A stretch of DNA of 64,000 nt from NCBI RefSeq assembly GCF_001673635.1, contig NZ_LZMH01000037.1, positions 124,001-188,000 on the forward strand, written 5' to 3'. The DNA is from Mycobacterium asiaticum. GTDB taxonomy: Bacteria; Actinomycetota; Actinomycetes; Mycobacteriales; Mycobacteriaceae. The translations under genes were made by a program, and so were the position numbers. The notes beneath the pieces were generated by a model. That model saw only the letters and a list, made by a program, of their open reading frames with translations. It did not search any database and was not told where the DNA came from. Positions 7,728 through 17,025 of this stretch are shown here, in pieces (the stretch's first letter is position 1; every line of letters begins with the position of its first letter).

Positions 7728-9446
7728 GTGAGAATGGCTCGAACAATCAGAAAAGTAACGTTGATCGTCGTTGCCTGCGCGACCGTGGTGGTCGCCGGGG
7801 CGGCACTGCTGATCGGCGGCTGCAGCCGCAACCACAACGATCCCGGCCCGCTGGCCGCGATGGTGAATCCGGCCATCCCGCCGGCCGCGCAGGAAATTCC
7901 CAACCCGTTGCGGGGGCAGTACGAAGACCTGATGGTGCCGCTCTTCCCGCAGGGCGCGCCCGCCCAGCAGCGGTATCCGGCGTGGCCGGCCTCCTACGAC
8001 GCCAGCCTGCGGGTGACGTGGCGGCAGCTGCAGCCGGTCGATCCGGCGACCTTGCCCCCGGACGCTCCGGACGAGCAAAAGTACGACTTCAGCGTCATCG
8101 ACGAGGCGCTGAACAAGATGGCAGAGCGCCGGATGCGGCTCACATTGCGGGTGCAGGCCTACAACTCCTGCTGCAACACGTCCTACCCCGACAACACCAA
8201 CATCGAGATACCCGACTGGGAGCGCGCGCGGCCTGGCACCAGCACCAGTTATCCAGGCCCGCGAAACGGATCCGCTGCCGGGGTGACGCAGGTGGTGCCG
8301 AACTTCAACGAGCCCACCTATCTGAGCGACTTCAGTCAGTTGCTCGCCGCGCTGGGACGCCGCTACGACAACGACGAACGGCTCAGCATCTTCGAATTCT
8401 CCGGCTACGGCGACTTCAGCGAAAACCATCTCGCCTACCTGAAGGACGCGCTGGGCGCCCCGGGCCCGGCGCCGGAACAGAGCGAGGCCGCTTTGGGCTA
8501 CTACAGCCAGTACGGCGACCAGAACATCACCAAATCGTCCATCCAGCAGCTGGTCGCGGCCAACGTCAACGCCTTCCCGCACACGCAGCTGGTGACCGCG
8601 CCGAACAACCCGGAGATCGTGCGGCAGTTGCTGTCGGACGACGTCACCAAGAAGCTGGCCGCACCGGTCGGTATCCGCTCGGACTGCCTCGGGGTGTATG
8701 CGCCGCTGCCGACGTGGGCCGAGTCGAGCGCGTCGCACTATGTGCAGACCCAGGACCCGCTCGTTGGCGCGTTGAAGGACCGGCTGGCGAAGGCGCCGGT
8801 GATCACCGAGTGGTGTCAGCTGCCCAAAGACACGACGCCGCAGCAGTACTACGACAAGGGCCTGCACGACGTCATCCGGTACCACGTGTCGATGACGTCC
8901 AGCATCAACTTCCCCGACCAGGACGCCACCTCGCCCATGGACCCGAAGCTGTACGTGCTGTGGGCGCAGGCCAACGCGACCGCCGGCTACCGGTACTCGG
9001 TGGAAGCCCGGCCGGGGTCGCAATCCCTGCAGGACAAGGTGGCCTCGATCGCGGTCACCTGGACCAACTACGGCGCCGCGGCCACCACCGAGAAGTGGGT
9101 CCCGGTTTATCGCCTGGTGGATTTCGCCGGACAGACGGTTCGAACGCTGCCCGCCTCCGTTGACCTGCGGGGTCTGGTGCCGGATTCGTCCGGTGACCGC
9201 AGCGCCGACCAGCCGCCACCGGCCTCGACGGCCGAAACGGTCCGCGTCGAGCTCAAAGGGTTGGCCCCGGGGCACTACACCTTGCGTGCCGCCGTCGAGT
9301 GGCAGCAGCACAAGCCCAACGGCGTACACGCGGTGACCTACCCGCCGATGCGGCTGGCCCGGGACGGACGGGACGACTCGGGCTTCTATCCGATCGCCAC
9401 GCTCGATGTATCCCGCGCAGTTCTGACCACACCGGCCGCCTCCTGA
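7728..9446 (+). CDS. Putative lipoprotein of the DUF4832/glycosidase-like type (Rv1006-like)
   Basis: 572 residues from a GTG; an ATG two codons later is equally likely. A basic start is followed by a hydrophobic stretch and a lipobox-like LIGGC at about residue 31, so the protein is probably anchored outside the membrane. The body begins with NPLRGQYEDL, continues through barrel-like segments (LTLRVQAYNSC, DNDERLSIFEFSGYGDFSE) and ends with a beta-rich domain (ITVEWTNYG-like and GHYTLRAAVEW). This pattern resembles DUF4832 proteins, which are related to glycoside hydrolases. Length and position between pabB and metS agree with Rv1006. It begins 7 bp after the cyclic-di-GMP gene. A role in trimming or binding the exported glycan is inference. 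Confidence 0.75.
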   Translation: MRMARTIRKVTLIVVACATVVVAGAALLIGGCSRNHNDPGPLAAMVNPAIPPAAQEIPNPLRGQYEDLMVPLFPQGAPAQQRYPAWPASYDASLRVTWRQLQPVDPATLPPDAPDEQKYDFSVIDEALNKMAERRMRLTLRVQAYNSCCNTSYPDNTNIEIPDWERARPGTSTSYPGPRNGSAAGVTQVVPNFNEPTYLSDFSQLLAALGRRYDNDERLSIFEFSGYGDFSENHLAYLKDALGAPGPAPEQSEAALGYYSQYGDQNITKSSIQQLVAANVNAFPHTQLVTAPNNPEIVRQLLSDDVTKKLAAPVGIRSDCLGVYAPLPTWAESSASHYVQTQDPLVGALKDRLAKAPVITEWCQLPKDTTPQQYYDKGLHDVIRYHVSMTSSINFPDQDATSPMDPKLYVLWAQANATAGYRYSVEARPGSQSLQDKVASIAVTWTNYGAAATTEKWVPVYRLVDFAGQTVRTLPASVDLRGLVPDSSGDRSADQPPPASTAETVRVELKGLAPGHYTLRAAVEWQQHKPNGVHAVTYPPMRLARDGRDDSGFYPIATLDVSRAVLTTPAAS

Positions 9447-9565
9447 AGAGGCGTTGCCACCGCTAAATCATTACATTAGTATGAAACTTGCGGTAGTCGC
9501 TATGCTATCGGTATGCGGGGGCAAATCGACGCTATGAGATGGCGTCCACTCAGGGGGGTTAGTGG
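9447..9565. other. Leader of the wzz-wzy-glycosyltransferase operon
   Basis: This 119-bp gap is AT-richer than its surroundings in its first half (from about 9465 to 9515). It ends with a purine-rich run (CAGGGGGGTTAG) placed as a ribosome binding site before the ATG at 9566. A promoter is likely here but no -10/-35 pair with good spacing can be named. Confidence 0.35.
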
Positions 9566-11086
9566 ATGGATTTCCGCACTTTTGTCCGGACGCTTCTGCT
9601 GCATTGGAAGCTGGTCCTGTGCGCGCTGCTGGCCTGTTTAGCCGGCGCCGCCGCCATTACTGCGTTCCAGACGAAGAGCTACGAGTCGTCGGCGACGGTG
9701 CTCATCTCGTTCACCGGTGAAACCGATCTCATGCAGGTCTACCAGGGCACCCAGGCCGCCCAGGAGCGGTTGTCGTCGTACGCGGCCATCGCCGGTGGGC
9801 ACGCCGTGGCGGATCGCGCCGTGAACCAGTTCCATCTCCCGGTCTCCGCGGACGCCCTGGCCAGCCAGACCAAGGTCGCGTTCACCCCCAAGACGACCCT
9901 GTTCACCATCACCGTCACCGACACCGACCCGAAGCGCGCGGCGACGCTGGCGAAGGCCGTCGCCGACGAGTTCACCATGATGGTGGGCACGCTCGGCGGG
10001 AACCCGACCCCGCCGAACTCACCGGCCGCCACCCCGACAGTTCAGCCCCCTGCGACGCCGTCGCCCGCGGTGTCGGATGGCGAGCAGCCAGCGATCCAGC
10101 CGCAGGCCAGTGAGACCACGCTGCCCTCCGAGCCGCAGCCCGCGCCAACTGCGGTGCCGCAGACATCACCCTCGGGAGCGCCGCTGCCGATCGCCAAGGC
10201 CACGGTGGTCGAGCAACCCGGTATACCCGACAACCCGGTCAAGCCGGTACCCGTGCGCAACATGGCTATGGGGTTGGTTGCCGGCTTGCTGCTGGGTACC
10301 GGGGTGGCGCTGACTCGCGACGCCGCCGACCGCACGGTGCGCGACCGGGCGAAACTGGAAAGCCTGTCCGGCCTGCCGACGCTGGCCGAATTGCCCGGAC
10401 ACCGGGGCAATGCGCCGCGATTCGGCACCGATATCTCGTTCGACGACGCGGTGCGCGGCTTGCGCGCCCGCCTGCTGCGCGCGATGGGCGCCGGTGCGAA
10501 CCGGGTGTTGCTGACCGCACCGTTCGGCGGCGAGGGCACCACGACGACCGCGATCAACCTGTCCCGGGCGTTCGCCGAGCTCGGTGAAGACGTACTGCTC
10601 ATCGAGGGCGACACCCGGCGGCCGGTGATTGCCGGTCTGCTCAAAGTCGAATCGGGAGAAGGGCTTTCCAACGCGCTGGCCAATCCCGAGATCGCCACCG
10701 AAGCCACCAAGCCGACGTCGATTCCGAAGCTGTTCGTGCTCGCGGCGCGCTCGGTCCGCCGCGAGACACTGCCCACCAGCGCTTACCTGCCCGAGGTGCT
10801 GGACGCGGTACTCACCGATGTGGCACGGACTTTCGAGCGGACGGTGGTCGACGGGCCGCCGGTGCTGGCTACCGCGGATTCGGGATTGCTCGGCGGTGCG
10901 GTGGACGCGACGGTGTTGGTATTGCGGGCCGGTCGCACCACCGAGGATGAACTCGAGGACGCGCTGACGGCGCTGCGCGCGGCCGGCGCGAATGTGGTGG
11001 GTACCGTGCTGACCGATGCCCGGATTGCGCGGCATACCAGGGCCGCCACTCGGACGTACCGCGCCAAGGTGAGTGGGCCGGCGTGA
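9566..11086 (+). CDS. Wzz/BY-kinase-like polysaccharide co-polymerase with altered P-loop
   Basis: 506 residues. An N-terminal membrane helix (about 12-34), an extracytoplasmic Wzz-like domain, a Pro-rich linker (about 158-225), a second helix (MAMGLVAGLLLGTGVAL) and a C-terminal ATPase domain give the layout of polysaccharide co-polymerases fused to a BY-kinase. The ATPase motifs are changed: the P-loop reads GGEGTTTT (321-328), with threonine at 325 where BY-kinases have lysine. Walker A' is LLIEGDTRRP (344-353) and Walker B is VVDGPP (427-432). There is no C-terminal tyrosine cluster. It may set chain length without kinase activity. It overlaps the next gene by 4 bp. Confidence 0.87.
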   Translation: MDFRTFVRTLLLHWKLVLCALLACLAGAAAITAFQTKSYESSATVLISFTGETDLMQVYQGTQAAQERLSSYAAIAGGHAVADRAVNQFHLPVSADALASQTKVAFTPKTTLFTITVTDTDPKRAATLAKAVADEFTMMVGTLGGNPTPPNSPAATPTVQPPATPSPAVSDGEQPAIQPQASETTLPSEPQPAPTAVPQTSPSGAPLPIAKATVVEQPGIPDNPVKPVPVRNMAMGLVAGLLLGTGVALTRDAADRTVRDRAKLESLSGLPTLAELPGHRGNAPRFGTDISFDDAVRGLRARLLRAMGAGANRVLLTAPFGGEGTTTTAINLSRAFAELGEDVLLIEGDTRRPVIAGLLKVESGEGLSNALANPEIATEATKPTSIPKLFVLAARSVRRETLPTSAYLPEVLDAVLTDVARTFERTVVDGPPVLATADSGLLGGAVDATVLVLRAGRTTEDELEDALTALRAAGANVVGTVLTDARIARHTRAATRTYRAKVSGPA

Positions 11087-12549
11087 TTCGGTATCTGCGG
11101 AGTCGTCACCGTTTGGCGATGGCCGCAGTGGTATTGGCGGTCTTTTTGGCGGGATGCTTTGTGTACGGCGCACTCTCGGTGCGTAACACCACCCAGGGCA
11201 TCCTGCTGGTCGGCCTGACGTTCTTCCTGATCGTGTACTGGGCCAAGCCGGAACTGATGATCGGGCTGGCGCTGTTCCTGGGGTGCGCAGCCCTGCCACA
11301 GGGTCTGCATGTCGGCAAAGTGATCGGCCCGGTGTCCATCTACGCCTCACACGTGGTCTTGGTGCTGGCCATCTGTTTCGTCCTGCCCGCGGTGCGGTTA
11401 CGCATGTCTGAGTACCTGTTGCCGGGATTGTTTGCGGCTACGGTGCTTTACTTTGCTGCCGTTGGGTTTTCGACCGGGCACAATCCGGCAGTGGTAGTGC
11501 GCGAGGCGACCTTCCTGCTCGAGATGATCGCCGGTTTCGTGCTGGCGCTGGTAGTGGTCTACGGCGAGCACATCATGCTGTCGATTAACGCGATGGCCGT
11601 GACACTGTGGTTCTCGGCGGGCATGGCCATCCTGGGCTCCTCGGGCGGCGTCCGGCTGGCGGGCCGCACCGAAAGCCTGCAGATGGACACGGGGGATGCC
11701 GCGAACCGCGTCATCACCTCGACGCTGATACCGGCCATCGCCGTCTTGACCGCATTGGTCGCCGCCCAGATCGCCGGTCGCGTCAAGCCGGTCGCCTACC
11801 TCGCGCTCGGCTTGCCCGCCTTGGTCATTGCGGTGCTGGCGTTCTCGCGCAACACCATCATCTCGGTGGGCGTTGCCGCCGTCGTCGCCTTCTTCGCCAG
11901 CATGGGCTGGTCGGCCGTGCGGCGGGCCGCCCGACTGACCCTCACCGGGCTGGGCATCCTGGCGGTGACAATTCCCGGCGCGCTGTTCCTGCTGGGCGAT
12001 TCGTCGGCCGGAGTGTGGCTGGCCAACCAAATCACCGGCTTCAGTCACCGGGTGCTCGGCCGGACATCCGGGGCGGCCTTGTCCGCCGACCCGTCGACCC
12101 TGGCCCGGTTTGCCGAGGACCGGCATCTCAACGAAGCGATCGAGGCAGCACCGATCTTCGGTCACGGTCTGGGTTACGCGTATCAACTGCCGTTCGGGGG
12201 TGATGACCCAAACGAATTCACCCAGACACTGGGAACCACCTACGCGCACAACTTCTACCTCTGGTGGCTCGCCAAGTCGGGCGCGGTCGGGATGACCGGG
12301 TTTGCGGTGTTCGCCCTCACCCCACTGGTGCGGGCCCTGCGCAGCGCTTCGGTACCGGCCAAGATCAGCGCGGCGGTCAGCACCGGATTGCTGGTGATGT
12401 GCATCATCGACCCGTTGCCCGAGGACCCCGCGAACGCGATGACACTGGGCATTGCGCTGGGATCGGCGCTGGCGTTCGCCACGCGGGAACGTCGTCGCGC
12501 CGAGATGGCGGAAATGCAAGAGGCCGAGCGCGAATTGGTGCCCGCCTAA
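11083..12549 (+). CDS. O-antigen ligase/Wzy polymerase-like membrane protein
   Basis: 488 residues from a GTG overlapping the previous stop (GTGA). About ten to twelve hydrophobic helices are visible, from AMAAVVLAVFLAGCF at the start to SAAVSTGLLVMCIID near the end. A long loop around residues 320-400 contains a His/Gly-rich segment (APIFGHGLGYAY) and TYAHNFYLWWLAKSG. This H-N-x-x-L-x-x-(L/W) pattern is typical of the Wzy_C family, which polymerises or ligates lipid-linked glycans on the outer face of the membrane. In the present context polymerase is the better reading than ligase, but sequence alone does not separate them. Confidence 0.85.
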   Translation: MIRYLRSRHRLAMAAVVLAVFLAGCFVYGALSVRNTTQGILLVGLTFFLIVYWAKPELMIGLALFLGCAALPQGLHVGKVIGPVSIYASHVVLVLAICFVLPAVRLRMSEYLLPGLFAATVLYFAAVGFSTGHNPAVVVREATFLLEMIAGFVLALVVVYGEHIMLSINAMAVTLWFSAGMAILGSSGGVRLAGRTESLQMDTGDAANRVITSTLIPAIAVLTALVAAQIAGRVKPVAYLALGLPALVIAVLAFSRNTIISVGVAAVVAFFASMGWSAVRRAARLTLTGLGILAVTIPGALFLLGDSSAGVWLANQITGFSHRVLGRTSGAALSADPSTLARFAEDRHLNEAIEAAPIFGHGLGYAYQLPFGGDDPNEFTQTLGTTYAHNFYLWWLAKSGAVGMTGFAVFALTPLVRALRSASVPAKISAAVSTGLLVMCIIDPLPEDPANAMTLGIALGSALAFATRERRRAEMAEMQEAERELVPA

Positions 12550-14510
12550 TGCCAGCGCGGTTGCGAGTTGTGGTGGTGGGCCCGGCGCCGGCCCAACCGG
12601 CCAGCCGAGGCGGCATGGCCACCGTCAGCAGCCTCATGGCCGCGCACCCCGACGAGCGGTTCGACATCGTGATGGTGCCGACGTATATCGAAGGCTCCCT
12701 TGGATATCGGCTCTGGGTCGGCGTCACCGGGATGTTGCGCGCGACTTGGCTGGTGTCGCGCAGGCGCGCGGACATCCTGCACGTTCACCTCGCGCATGGG
12801 GGGAGCGTACTGCGCAAGGCATTGCCGATGGCCGCGGCCCGCGTGGCGGCGGTTCCCACCGTGGTGCACGCCCACAGCTACGATTTCGGCGGCTGGTTCG
12901 ACCGGCTGCCCGTGGTGTGGCAGCGGGTGGTGCGGCGCCTGTTGGTCGCCGACCGGTGGCTGGTGCTGGGGGCGCGCCACGTCGACGAGTACGCCAGCCG
13001 GTTGCGGCGGCCCGCCGACCGAATCAGTGTGCTGCACAATGCGGTTCCCATTCCATCTGACCCGGTTGTGCAGACGGATGTGGAATCGGTGCACGCGGTT
13101 TCGCTGGGTCGGCTGGGGGCGCGCAAGGGCAGCTACGACCTGATCGCAGCCGTCGCCGTGCTCGACGAGACCTTGCGGGACAGGCTGCGGCTAACGCTCG
13201 CCGGCGACGGAGAGGTGAATGAGGTGCGGGCGGCGGTCAGTGCGGCCGGCTTGGACCAGACCATATTCGTCGCGGGATGGCTGGATCCGGCCGCCAGGGA
13301 CGAATTATTGGGTCAAGCAAAAATATTCGTTTTGCCCAGCTATGACGAGGGCCTGCCGATGGCGTTGCTGGAGGCGATGGCCTACGGGCTGGCGCCGGTG
13401 ACGACGCTGGTGGGCAGTATCGGGGAGGCGATCACCGACCGGGAGACCGGTTTGGTGGTGCAACCCGGCCGCCCGGCGCAGATCGCCGAGGCGTTGACGG
13501 AATTGCTCAAAGACGACACCTTGCGTGCCGGCCTGGGCGCGGCCGCACGCAGCCGCGCCGGCGATTTCGGCTTGGACCGCTGGTATCGGCGATTGACGGA
13601 CATCTGGATCGAGACAACACACGAGTCGGAAGGCGGCAGCGCTGTGACCACCAAAGATCGCCTGCTGCATAGCGAAGCGGCCAATTGGGCGGCGAAGTAT
13701 GTGACCGTCCGCAATGTCGGCCGGGTGTTCGGCCGCACCGCGATGACCACGGCTACCGAGATGTTGTGGCGCCGCCGGCTGACTCAGGACCTGGCGATGT
13801 CGGTGGCCGACCACTGCACGCCCATTGGGGCGACGGTCGTCGACATCGGGGCAAGCTGGGGCTTGTTCACCTATCACCTGGCCCGCCGGGTCGGAAAGTC
13901 CGGGCAGCTCTACAGTTTCGAGCCTCATCCGGACAACGCCCCAATGCTGCGCAAGCTTGCCGATGCACGCTCGCAGGTGCGCTTTTACCAGGCCGCGGTC
14001 TCGGACGAGCCCGGGACTGCCCAACTGCTGGTGCCCGAACGGCGCAACCGCCAGGTGACCGCGCAGGGCAGCCTGTCGCACGGGTTCGACGGGCAGGGCG
14101 TCGAGGTGCGTCGGATCGACGTACCGACCGTTCGGCTCGACGACGTCCTACCCCCGGGCATTTCGGTGGATTTCGTCAAGATTGACGTCGAAGGCCACGA
14201 GATGGCAGTGCTGAGTGGGGGCGCGGAGATGTTCCGGCGTTGCCGGCCAACGATTTTGATCGAGATCGAGCAGCGTCATCTGGCGCGGCCGATCGGCGAG
14301 GTGTTCCGCCAGATCGAGGATCTCGGCTATCACCTGTTCTATGTCACCGAGTCGGCGTTACGGCCGATCGCCGATTTCGCCGTTGAGCGCGACCAGATGT
14401 CGATGGTCGACACGGATGATTTCCATCCCTTCGCCATGCCGCGGGGCTACGTGCACGATTTCTGCGCGGTGCGTTCGCCGGAATTGGTTGCGAGGTTTCT
14501 GGCTTCGTAG
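12549..14510 (+). CDS. GT4 glycosyltransferase fused to an FkbM methyltransferase
   Basis: 653 residues from the ATG in TAATG, sharing one base with the previous stop. Residues about 1-360 are a GT-B glycosyltransferase of family 4: VVVVGPAPAQPASRGG at the start, VSLGRLGARKGSYDL, and the nucleotide-binding EGLPMALLEAMAYG with the E-x7-E pattern. From about 370 the frame continues without a stop into a full FkbM domain: VVDIGASWGLFTYHL, SFEPHPDN and VDFVKIDVEGHEMAVLSGG. The enzyme could transfer a sugar and methylate it or a neighbour. A GTG at about 13642 could start the second domain separately, so two products from one frame are possible. Confidence 0.88.
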   Translation: MPARLRVVVVGPAPAQPASRGGMATVSSLMAAHPDERFDIVMVPTYIEGSLGYRLWVGVTGMLRATWLVSRRRADILHVHLAHGGSVLRKALPMAAARVAAVPTVVHAHSYDFGGWFDRLPVVWQRVVRRLLVADRWLVLGARHVDEYASRLRRPADRISVLHNAVPIPSDPVVQTDVESVHAVSLGRLGARKGSYDLIAAVAVLDETLRDRLRLTLAGDGEVNEVRAAVSAAGLDQTIFVAGWLDPAARDELLGQAKIFVLPSYDEGLPMALLEAMAYGLAPVTTLVGSIGEAITDRETGLVVQPGRPAQIAEALTELLKDDTLRAGLGAAARSRAGDFGLDRWYRRLTDIWIETTHESEGGSAVTTKDRLLHSEAANWAAKYVTVRNVGRVFGRTAMTTATEMLWRRRLTQDLAMSVADHCTPIGATVVDIGASWGLFTYHLARRVGKSGQLYSFEPHPDNAPMLRKLADARSQVRFYQAAVSDEPGTAQLLVPERRNRQVTAQGSLSHGFDGQGVEVRRIDVPTVRLDDVLPPGISVDFVKIDVEGHEMAVLSGGAEMFRRCRPTILIEIEQRHLARPIGEVFRQIEDLGYHLFYVTESALRPIADFAVERDQMSMVDTDDFHPFAMPRGYVHDFCAVRSPELVARFLAS

Positions 14511-14549
14511 CCTTCGGCGTACTAGGCCCAACTGTGTTGCGCCTTGCGG

Positions 14550-14575
14550 TTTTTAGGCTTCGTAAGAAGCAAAAA
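14550..14575. repeat. Inverted repeat at the left side of the REP13E12 element
   Basis: TTTTT, two or three bases, GCTTC, loop GTAA, GAAGC, AAAAA. The symmetry makes a short hairpin with A/T tracts on both sides. It lies 40 bp after the GT4-FkbM stop, so it may act as a weak terminator or mark the element's edge. Confidence 0.45.
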
Positions 14576-14599
14576 CTTGTCAGTGGTCCCGCATAGCAT

Positions 14600-15932
14600 G
14601 TGGTTATGGTTTCGAGTTCGCGTGAGGAGATCGTGGAGGTCTTCGATGCGCTCGATGCCGAGTTGGATCGGTTGTGTGCGTTGTCGTTCGAGGTGTTCAC
14701 CAATCCGGAGCGGTTGCGGGCCTTGCAGCGCTTGGAGCGGGTGAGTCGGCGGCTGCGGGTGCCCCAGCATGTGCTGATCAACGAACTCGGCGCCCAAGCC
14801 GGCACCGAAGAATTGGGCGGCACCCTGTCGTGCGCGTTGGCCGATCGGTTGCGGATCACCAAAGCCGAAGCCAGCCGCCGTATCGCCGACGCCGAGGATC
14901 TCGGTGAACGGCGCGCATTGACCGGGCAACCCTTGGCGCCGACGTTGAGCGCCACCGCACGCGCCCAGCGACAAGGATTGATCGGCGACGGACACATCAA
15001 AGTCATCCGCGACTTCTTGACCCACCTGCCCACCCACGTCGATGTGTTCACCCGCGAGGCCGCCGAGGCCGACCTAGCCGACCAAGGCGTGCCAGTACCG
15101 CCCCGAGCAGGTCGCCAAATACGCCCGCCGACTCATGGACCTGCTGCACCCCGACGGCGACTACACCGATGAGGACCGCGCCCGCAAACGCACGCTGATG
15201 CTGGGCAAGCAAGAGTTTGATGGCATGTCACGCCTGTCCGGGTTGATCACCCCGGAGTTGCGTGCGCTGATCGAAGCCATGCTCGCCAAACTCGCCGCCC
15301 CCGGCATGGCCAACCCCGCCGATGAGGCCAAGGCTGATGTCCGCAGCACCGGGCAACGCAATCACGACGCCCTGGCCGCCGCCATCCGAACCCTGTTCGC
15401 TTCCGAACAGCTGGGCCAGCACCGCGGGCTGCCGGTCACCGTGATCGTGACTACCACGCTTAAGGATCTCGAAGCCGGCACCGGCAAGGCCCGCACCAGC
15501 GGCGGCTCCCTCATCCCGATGGCCGACCTGATCCGCATGGCCGCCCAAGCACACCACTATTTGGCGGTCTTCGACGACGCCAAACCGCTGGCCCTCTACC
15601 ACGCCAAGCGCTTCGCCAACCCCGCGCAGCGGCTCATGCTGCACGCGCTCGAGGGTGGCTGCACCCGCCCCGGCTGCGACCAACCGCCGTATCACACCGA
15701 GGTCCACCACGTCACCGGCTGGACCACCACCGGCCGCACCGACATCACCGACCTCACCCTCGCTTGTGGACCCGACAACAGACTGGCCGAAAAAGGATGG
15801 ACCACCCGCAAAAACACCCGCGGCGCCACCGAATGGCTGCCACCGGCCCACCTCGACCACGGCCAACCACGAGTCAACACGTTCCATCACCCGGAAAAGC
15901 TGTTCGTGTCCGAGGACGATGACGAACCGTAG
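14600..15932 (+). pseudogene. REP13E12 DUF222/HNH endonuclease gene, frameshifted
   Basis: The first frame (GTG 14600 or ATG 14606) carries the DUF222 part: LQRLERVSRRLRVPQHV, LRITKAEASRRIADAEDL and GQRQGLIGDGHIK-like text. It leaves the family pattern near 15085-15092. The second frame resumes with the expected QYRPEQVAKYARRLMDLL and continues to 15932, including the HNH motif (CTRPGCDQPPYHTEVHHV, then CGPDNRLAEKGW). A net +1 base near 15087-15092 would explain the break. Many REP13E12 copies in M. tuberculosis are likewise annotated as two adjoining frames, so the split could be an old lesion, a programmed shift or a sequencing fault. The last frame alone gives 265 residues. Confidence 0.8.
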
Positions 15933-15939
15933 CCGGGGA

Positions 15940-17025
15940 TCAACGGGCCGACGATGCGGCGATCGGTGCGGCATCGCCAGCCAGCACACCGTCGATCACT
16001 TCCAGCAGCCGTTCTGCTGCACGGTCGACGGAGAATTGCTGCGCGTAATGGCGCGCCGCATTGGCGCCATGGCGGGCCGCCCGGGCCGGGTCGGCGAGTT
16101 CGTCGAAAGTGGCTGCCAGGCCAGCGATGTCGTCGACGCCGATCGGGGCACACCCGGGCGGCTGGTATTCGGGTAGGCCGCCGATATTGGACACGATCGG
16201 CGTCACGCCCAGCTGCATCGACAACACCTGCACCCCGCTCTGCGAGGCGCGCCGGTAGTGCGCGACCGAACCCTTGGCTCGTGCCACGGTGGTCACTACT
16301 TCGTTGTACCGATACCGGCCCGAGCGCCAGCGGGTGTGGGGCGGCAGGCTCCCGGCATCCACCGACCCATCACCGATCAACACCAATTCATCGCCCTGCC
16401 AACCGGTCCCGTCGACGTGGCGTTGCCAGGCCCGCAGTACCACGTCCAGGTTCTTGTACGGGTTCAGCCGGCCCACCATGACGAAATCACGCCTGCTCTC
16501 GGCCGCGGCGGGCGGTGGAACCAGCGTGGGGTCCAGGTCACTGGTCAACGGCGCGACATGCACGGGTGTGCCCGCCACGTCCCGGCGATCGGCGATCCGT
16601 GCGGCGACATAGTCGCTGTAGGCGACGGTGGCCACCGAGCGGACACCCCAACGGTCGAATACCGCTAGTTCGTAGGACGGCCGCTGTTCGGCGGCGTCGT
16701 GGGGACGGTCGTCGTGCACCAGCTGAATCCGGGGTGCGCGGCCGGCCAGCGCGATCCAGCGCGGGTCGCGCACCAACTCGGTGACCACGACGTCGGGTCG
16801 GTACGCGCGGACGCGGCGCCAGGCGGCGAAGCTGTCCGGCCAGGTGGCAGCGGCGCGAAACCGTGGGTCGAGCACGACCTCATAGTCACGGGCGGTGTCG
16901 GATTCTGGATGCTGGTCAGAAGTGACGAGCAGCACCTCGGCGCCGAGGCGGCGCATCGCCTCGGCCTGCACGCGCGCCAGCGGCCGCAGCCATGGCGAAA
17001 GCCAGAGGACCCGCACCATGGTCAC
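15940..17025 (-). CDS. GT4-family glycosyltransferase
   Basis: 361 residues, the last gene of the minus-strand polysaccharide operon. It starts at a GTG overlapping the upstream methyltransferase stop by 4 bp; an ATG lies two codons in. GT-B features: VLWLSPWLRPLARVQAEA at the N-terminus, FVMVGRLNPYKNLDVVLRAW in the second half, and a nucleotide-sugar site around GVQVLSMQLGVTPIVSN. The classical E-x7-E is replaced by S-x-x-Q-x-x-x-M-Q, so donor binding may differ. Acceptor and sugar are unknown. It ends 8 bp from the REP13E12 reading frame, tail to tail. Confidence 0.85.
   Translation of the reverse strand: MTMVRVLWLSPWLRPLARVQAEAMRRLGAEVLLVTSDQHPESDTARDYEVVLDPRFRAAATWPDSFAAWRRVRAYRPDVVVTELVRDPRWIALAGRAPRIQLVHDDRPHDAAEQRPSYELAVFDRWGVRSVATVAYSDYVAARIADRRDVAGTPVHVAPLTSDLDPTLVPPPAAAESRRDFVMVGRLNPYKNLDVVLRAWQRHVDGTGWQGDELVLIGDGSVDAGSLPPHTRWRSGRYRYNEVVTTVARAKGSVAHYRRASQSGVQVLSMQLGVTPIVSNIGGLPEYQPPGCAPIGVDDIAGLAATFDELADPARAARHGANAARHYAQQFSVDRAAERLLEVIDGVLAGDAAPIAASSAR

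Larger units (their letters stand above)
14521..15934 (+). mobile_element. REP13E12-family repeat element
   Basis: A REP13E12-type unit with a DUF222-HNH coding region sits between the two convergent polysaccharide operons. The ends are estimated from the coding part and from a short leader with the inverted repeat at 14550-14575; no target duplication was recognised. In M. tuberculosis, REP13E12 copies are known integration sites of the phage-like element phiRv1. How these units move is unsettled. Confidence 0.75.

Noticed and set aside
7722..9329. Long open frame on the minus strand opposite the Rv1006-like gene
   Set aside because: Same signs of a shadow frame; the plus strand has a signal peptide and domain order.
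14521..15934. Prophage or insertion sequence with transposase
   Set aside because: The coding region is DUF222-HNH of the REP13E12 type; no transposase or integrase seen.
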